From Eopsaltria australis (lineage: Eukaryota; Chordata; Aves; Passeriformes; Petroicidae): DNA of 64,000 nt. Below are positions 61,901 to 64,000 of this stretch, piece by piece (positions within the stretch are counted from its first letter, which is position 1; each line of letters starts with the position of its first letter). The translations under genes were made by a program, and so were the position numbers. A model generated the notes under the pieces. That model made no database searches and was not told where the DNA came from. It saw only the letters and a list, made by a program, of their open reading frames with translations. The stretch is taken from contig JAVTVJ010000040.1 of NCBI GenBank assembly GCA_034509425.1, forward strand, positions 7,827,001 through 7,891,000. Reading direction: 5' to 3'.

Positions 61901-64000
61901 AAGGCTATAAAATAATGAGAAGAAAAAGAGGTTCTGAAAACGTGTGAAGATTATTGTTCAGCAATGTACATGCTAAGAAAGGATCCAAACTACATAGAGG
62001 CTACAAAAATTTACTTTATATGCTATTTATAAAGTCCCATCACCTCTCAGTGTAGCTGATTAGAATCACTTGTAGCTATGAGAATGATTGTGTAATCAAA
62101 GGCACATAAGCATGGTGAGTTTTTAATTATTCACACCTGCACACATTTTAAACAGCACAGCCTGCTGTATCTTTCAGATGCTCTAAAAACAAACATTCTG
62201 TTCTGATTCAGTGTGCTATTTTTAAACATCCACAATTTGTTAGTTAAAACACAATTGTCATATGGTTTGTTTGGGTTTTTTCCTTAAATATAGCAAAAAA
62301 CTCTGTTTATCATGCAGAGAGATGTAAAAATTTGTTTCATTTCACTTGAATGCATTGTTTCAACAGAACTGAAAAGAAAATCTTTGATGTGGGGCTCTTC
62401 TAAGAAATCTAACAGTAAAGAAAAATGGATTAATTGAATATATATTTCATCCAGCAATTTGGAAATTACATAATTCCCCAAGACATTAATTCAATTATTT
62501 GAAGAGAGTTCTTTGTTTGAAGAGAGGTGAGGACATACCCACACCTGTAATGTTACCTGTAATTCTGTGTTAAGGCTAAAGAATTGTGGGATGGCGAAGG
62601 AAAGTGATTCTTGTCATACAAATAGTTGGACAGTTCTAACATCTAGCTGAAATCACCACCTTTTCTAGCGAATATATTGGATAAAACCCAAAGGAACATT
62701 CCAGTGCATGAGATCCTGACTCACAGAATACATAAACAGTCCTTAAAGAGGATGTAGAGAAGCTGCTCTAAGAGGAAAGATAGCCATTACAGTGCTTAAT
62801 AAGCAAGTGCTTTACTTCTTGCTGGTATTTTGACCAGCTCTGATTCTGTAATTTGTCTTTGTGCGATTCAAAAAAGGCATCTGACTTGTGTCTTCCACTC
62901 TCTGCTTGTATGCGTTAACTACACTGGGATACCAGCCCACTGGTGTCTCATAAGAGTAATATGTCTAGAGAAGAGATGCTGATATTTTGTTTTGACTGTG
63001 ATTTTATACGAACTGTCCATTGCTTCTGTTTTTCCTCTATGTCTTATATATTCAAGGAACCCCTGGGAATCTGCTTTGACTGTCCAGGCTCAGCAAGGTT
63101 TACTATTTGAACTTACTGAGCCCCAAGGAGGCTGCTGGACACATTCCAAGACAGTTGTCATAGCCACAGAATCTTGATGCTCTTTATTTGTATATGTTCC
63201 CCTATATCATTCCCCCCATGGTGATAATTCATATTAGACCTCCAGGATGTTGCTGTTTCTGTGCCTTAAACTCTGCCTACATCACTATCATTATTTTCAG
63301 GTCAAGCTACAGCCAGACCTTTTTCTTTTATGGTTAGTTGGTGCTGCTGCTTTTCACATTACCTCATCTGGCTCCCTTTCTATGAGAAAAAGCAGAGAAG
63401 AAACTCATAGCTTAATACTTTATTTGCTTTTTGATTTCTTTTTTCCATCTTCCCTCTGGGTGGGCATCTTTTCTCACTGGTTTTTTCTTTTCCATTCCTA
63501 TCCAAATAGTGATAAAAAAGAAAAACCGACCCAACAACACCATAACTCTGCCCCTAGATTTCTCCCCCCTCCTTCAATATTTATAACCAAATTTTTTAAC
63601 ATTCCCTCTACCCAAACAAATGCATACATTACTTTAAAATGAATCTATGCAGTACACTCTGTGTAGCTGGTGATGTCAGCTCAGTCTTGAGCAGGCAGTG
63701 TCCCCAAACACAGCAAGATGGAGCTACCAGACAGAAAACATTACCTCCTGTTGTGGAAAACAGAAGAGGGAGGTGGGTAGTAGAGGGACTGTGGGCTCCA
63801 GGATGCATGATCACCCATTTTGTTCTACACCAGGTTACTTATGCCAGGTCACCAGTCAAAGCCCAAAGGCTGCAAGTGCCACCAGTTTGTGGCCTTGCAC
63901 ACAGAGGCAGTCAGTACAAGGGCTGTCCACAAGTGCTTGTGCATAATTTTGCTGATGTATCTACCTAGAAGCTGGTGGATTTAGCCCAAGAACAAGTAAA
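58975..64000. other. AT-rich DNA, no gene recognised
   Basis: It holds a 2.5-copy tandem duplication at 60386-60435 and a T-run at about 60778-60790. The part at 63620-64000 is GC-richer with overlapping frames of 82 and 109 codons and may be the edge of an unclassified repeat cut by the window end. The plus frame at 63247-63642 (131 codons) is Phe/Leu/Ser-rich with no motif and is likely chance. No gene is supported. Confidence 0.5.
60386..60435. repeat. 20-bp tandem duplication, about 2.5 copies
   Basis: The unit 'gactcacacatcgtcttcct' is followed by a near copy starting at 60406 and a partial third at about 60426. Probably a local replication slippage event. Confidence 0.85.

Noticed and set aside
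63620..64000. Overlapping plus frames of 109 and 82 codons at the window edge
   Set aside because: No motif, and both frames are open together, which points to composition rather than coding. The region is cut by the window end.
1..64000. CRISPR arrays, tRNA, rRNA, snRNA, operons
   Set aside because: No regularly spaced direct repeats with unique spacers and no recognisable structural RNA were seen; the sequence is vertebrate nuclear DNA.

Overview
The window looks like intergenic (or deep intronic) DNA from a bird's nuclear genome. The evidence is many fragments of the CR1 LINE family on both strands, several with the typical CR1 3' end that runs into ATTCTATGATTCTATG-like repeats, plus at least three pieces of avian-type endogenous retrovirus LTRs. 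CR1 also occurs in turtles and crocodilians, so the LTRs carry the bird call; a songbird is plausible but not proven. The background is AT-rich by eye (not counted), with no CpG-island-like promoter.

I found no protein-coding gene I can defend. Open frames away from repeats are short (longest 160 codons), lack family motifs and are what AT-rich DNA yields by chance. The longest frame (168 codons) is the translation of a simple tandem repeat; other longer ones lie in CR1 or LTR DNA. No tRNA, rRNA, snRNA or CRISPR array was recognised.

Layout. 1-5.8 kb: AT-rich DNA with one CR1 fragment, a CTCF-like site and a block that reads like a conserved regulatory element. 5.8-6.5 kb: 5' part of an LTR followed by an old CR1 ORF2 remnant. 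6.5-15.2 kb: single-copy-looking DNA with a perfect short palindrome. 15.2-15.9 kb: a good CR1 3' end. 19.9-20.8 kb: a GC-richer block that may be an unclassified retroelement. 24.6-25.6 kb: CR1 remnants. 27.1-29.3 kb: the densest repeat cluster, an LTR followed by a CR1 copy whose endonuclease part is inverted against its 3' end. 36.3-36.7 kb and 40.5-46.0 kb: further CR1 pieces, two of them with endonuclease-coding remnants. 48.8 kb: a CA microsatellite. 55.2-55.65 kb: a 427-bp array of GGAA and GGAATTCT modules. 58.4-59.0 kb: a nearly complete antisense LTR. The rest is AT-rich DNA with nothing I can name.

No operon-like or multi-gene system is present. The points most worth checking are the inverted CR1 structure, the GGAA/GGAATTCT array, the unclassified 20-kb block and the possible conserved regulatory elements. 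I did not find a new biological system here.
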